Source: MGIIa-L3 sp038150305
Lineage (GTDB): Archaea; Thermoplasmatota; Poseidoniia; Poseidoniales; Poseidoniaceae
NCBI GenBank assembly: GCA_038150305.1
Contig: JAYOTG010000029.1
Coordinates: 1 to 23,253 of the forward strand
Direction: 5' to 3'
Length of the DNA: 23,253 nt
Positions 21,359-23,253 of this stretch are shown here, piece by piece (position 1 is the stretch's first letter; every line of letters starts with the position of its first letter). The notes under the pieces were generated by a model. That model did no database searches, was not told where the DNA came from, and saw only the letters and a list, made by a program, of their open reading frames with translations. A program made the position numbers and the translations under genes.

Positions 21359-23253
21359 TCAGCCGTAGAGGATCGTGTGCTCCATGGTCATCCGCCACAG
21401 TTCCACACCGGTCGCTTCGTCCTTGGCCGAGAAGTAGAGGGCATCGCCCACCACGAGCTCGAAGTACGCGCCGGGGGCGCTGCCGTTGGCGCCTGAGAAA
21501 ACGTCCGTGAGCATCCACGTGTGCCCGGTTGCGGTGCTGTGTGCCCACAGTTCGGTTCCGCTCACGCCGTCGTTGGCGGAGAAGTAGAGCGTGTCGCCAA
21601 TGACCGTGCTGAGGGTCTGCCCCGGCAAGGAGGTGTTGCCTTCCCGGAGATCGGCCACCTGCCACGTGTACCCATGCACCAGGTCGTGCGCCCACAATTC
21701 GCTGCCCGTGTGGCCGTCGTTGGCGTTGAAGTACAGCGTCTGACCGATTTGGACGGCGAGGTGCTCGCCAAGGCCCACGTCGCTCGCGCCCATGGAGGCG
21801 GGGTCGAAGATGTCGGTCACCTGCCAGAAGCTGCCGTTGGTGGTCTCGTAGGCCCACAATTCGCTGGGTTCTGGACCCGTGCTGGCATCGAAGTAGAGCG
21901 TCGTGCCGGAAACGTGCGACATGTTTCCACCAGGGTTGCTGTTCTCTGTGCCGTTGAACAGATCCGCCACCTGCCACGTGGTGCCGTTGACCATGCTGTG
22001 TGCCCAAAGTTCGACCCCGTGTTCAAGCGTCAGCGCATCGAAGTAGAGGGTGTTGTCGACCAAGGCGTGGAAGTTGTTGCCCGGATAGGCGTGGCCGTGG
22101 CCTTCGTTGATGTAGGTCACCTTCCAGGTGATGCCCGACACAGTCTCGTGGGCCCACAACTGGAAGCCGTGCGAGGGGTCCTTGGCGCTGAAGTACAAGG
22201 TGTCGCCATACACGACGTGCATGTACCAGCCTGGGTTGGCCGAGCTGCCCGGCATGATGTCCATCACCTGCTGCAAGGTGCCCGAGACGGTGTCGTAGAC
22301 CCACAGTTCGGTGAAGGTCATTGGATCGTACGCGCTAAAGTAGAGCAGGTCGCCGACGGCGATTTGCATGTCTTCACCAAAGTTGCACCCTCCCGCTCCG
22401 GGATTGATGTCCGTCACGCGCTGGGTGACGCCCGTGACCGTGTTGTGGGACCACATTTCGAAGCCATAATTCGGCGTGGTGGCTCCGAAGTAGATGCTGT
22501 CCCCGATGACGGTCTCGCGGAAGTATCCGGGATAGCTCCAATCAGAACCCGGATTGATGTCCGCGACCATCCACGTGGTACCGTTTTCGATTCCATAGGC
22601 CCACAATTCGCGGCCGTGGATGCCGTCGTCCGAGTCAAAGTACAGCGTGTCGCCCACGCGGACCTCCATGTAGAAGCCGGGGTAACTGTTGTTGGTGCCA
22701 CCGTTGACGTCGGTCACGCGGTCGAAATCCAGCGTGCTGCAGAACACGGTCCGAACATCGACTTCACCGGACTCGAGGATGCCGTTGCGGGCCACGCCGT
22801 CGCCGTCGCCGTTGTCCAGGCCCTGTGCCATCACGCGGCCGCCGGCCTCGCATCCCATGGCGAGGTCCGGCGTGGACAGCATGGTGAGCATGGTCTCGTC
22901 CGACGCGCTGCCGTCTTGGCCGTTCATGCCGTTGCACACGTGGGTGATCTGGTCGACTTCCTCGGGGGTCAGCGTGCCGTCGCCGTTGTCGTCCACGCCG
23001 ACCTCGATGCGAACGCCCCCGTTGGGGCACGCCTCGCCCACGGGTTCGGGGAAGGTCATCGCCATCGCGGCCTGCCCGTCGGCCCCGTCTGCACCGTCCA
23101 TGCCGTTGGAGCCGTCCGTCCCGTCAGCGCCGGCATCGCCGGGTGGCCCGGTCAAATCCACTGCGCCCCAGCCGGCCGTGGAGCACACCTGGAAGGCGCC
23201 GTCGCCGGCCACGAAGTAGATCTGGCCGTGCAGAGCAGCGGCGCATTCCGGCA
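21359..23253 (-). CDS. Large secreted ELW-repeat protein with collagen-like and EF-hand-like segments (N-terminus missing)
   Basis: The frame is open to the right edge, so the true start and any signal peptide are outside the window; about 630 residues remain. In order they show: a Cys-containing segment (PECAAALHGQIYFV ... VCSTAGWGAVDLTG); a collagen-like G-x-y run starting GPPGDAGADG; two Cys-bounded DUF7151-like modules with Asp-rich EF-hand-like loops (VDDNGDGTLTPEEVD and LDNGDGDGVARNGILESGEVD); then about eight repeats of roughly 46-50 residues, each with GDTLYFSA.D..HG.ELWAH followed by GTTWQVADI, and a ninth truncated ELW motif at the end. The repeats match the ELWxxDGT family and probably fold as a beta-propeller or similar blade array. 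A surface binding or adhesion role is inferred. Confidence 0.85.
   Translation of the reverse strand, partial: PECAAALHGQIYFVAGDGAFQVCSTAGWGAVDLTGPPGDAGADGTDGSNGMDGADGADGQAAMAMTFPEPVGEACPNGGVRIEVGVDDNGDGTLTPEEVDQITHVCNGMNGQDGSASDETMLTMLSTPDLAMGCEAGGRVMAQGLDNGDGDGVARNGILESGEVDVRTVFCSTLDFDRVTDVNGGTNNSYPGFYMEVRVGDTLYFDSDDGIHGRELWAYGIENGTTWMVADINPGSDWSYPGYFRETVIGDSIYFGATTPNYGFEMWSHNTVTGVTQRVTDINPGAGGCNFGEDMQIAVGDLLYFSAYDPMTFTELWVYDTVSGTLQQVMDIMPGSSANPGWYMHVVYGDTLYFSAKDPSHGFQLWAHETVSGITWKVTYINEGHGHAYPGNNFHALVDNTLYFDALTLEHGVELWAHSMVNGTTWQVADLFNGTENSNPGGNMSHVSGTTLYFDASTGPEPSELWAYETTNGSFWQVTDIFDPASMGASDVGLGEHLAVQIGQTLYFNANDGHTGSELWAHDLVHGYTWQVADLREGNTSLPGQTLSTVIGDTLYFSANDGVSGTELWAHSTATGHTWMLTDVFSGANGSAPGAYFELVVGDALYFSAKDEATGVELWRMTMEHTILYG

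Noticed and set aside
21359..23253. CRISPR array or DNA tandem repeat suggested by the regular recurrence of similar sequence
   Set aside because: The repeats are protein-level ELW units inside one continuous frame with diverged DNA. There are no identical repeats with unique spacers.

Overview
The window looks like a piece of a GC-rich marine archaeal genome, most likely Candidatus Poseidoniales (Marine Group II, Thermoplasmatota) or a close relative. The archaeal signs are a Pst phosphate operon led by an AbrB-PhoU fusion regulator, a HerA-type ATPase, GGTG-type Shine-Dalgarno sites, a tRNA-Leu with an A/T-rich box about 25-35 bases upstream, and lipobox-bearing secreted proteins with archaeal-style ectodomains. 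The lineage is inferred from gene content; no marker gene settles it. There is no IS element, CRISPR array, integrase or phage gene, so this reads as ordinary chromosome with some lineage-specific secreted proteins.

Layout. 1-1476: the 3' part of a HerA-like ATPase with a multi-spanning membrane tail, followed closely by an Old Yellow Enzyme family oxidoreductase (1488-2594). 2598-3911 (-): a membrane protein with two DUF3592-like segments and a His-rich then Gly/Arg/Ser-rich tail. 3966-4661: a nitroreductase-fold protein that keeps the iodotyrosine deiodinase substrate residues.

4814-11651 is the core of the window, a complete high-affinity phosphate module. pstS (-) is divergent from a five-gene operon (+): AbrB-PhoU regulator, pstC, pstA, pstB, phoU. 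The operon genes overlap or lie within 11 bases of each other. A 157-base A/T-rich divergent region (5921-6077) holds four TCTACA motifs, two ACATAGAT direct repeats and inverted repeats, and is the likely operator. PstC and PstA are both much longer than usual and carry extra segments, including an approximately 140-residue extracytoplasmic insert in PstA.

11710-13504: tRNA-Leu(GAG) and a DDAH-family amidinohydrolase (both -), then an AIM24/TIGR00266 protein (+). 13551-17733: two paralogous secreted M28 zinc peptidases (+) separated by an opposite-strand pair (O6-alkylguanine transferase domain and a small membrane protein). 17816-18691 (-): a four-helix membrane protein with a SKICH-like C-terminal sandwich. 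18778-19620: a PqqB-type metallo-beta-lactamase-fold protein, abutting tail to tail an isopenicillin-N-epimerase-like aminotransferase (19621-20820, -). 20856-21251 (-): a DCC/DUF393 thiol-disulfide protein. 21359 to the right edge (-): a large secreted protein with collagen-like, EF-hand-like and ELW-repeat segments, truncated at its N-terminus by the window end.

The only clear multi-gene pathway is phosphate uptake with two PhoU-type regulators. The other genes are one- or two-gene units typical of a proteolytic, lipoprotein-rich marine heterotroph.
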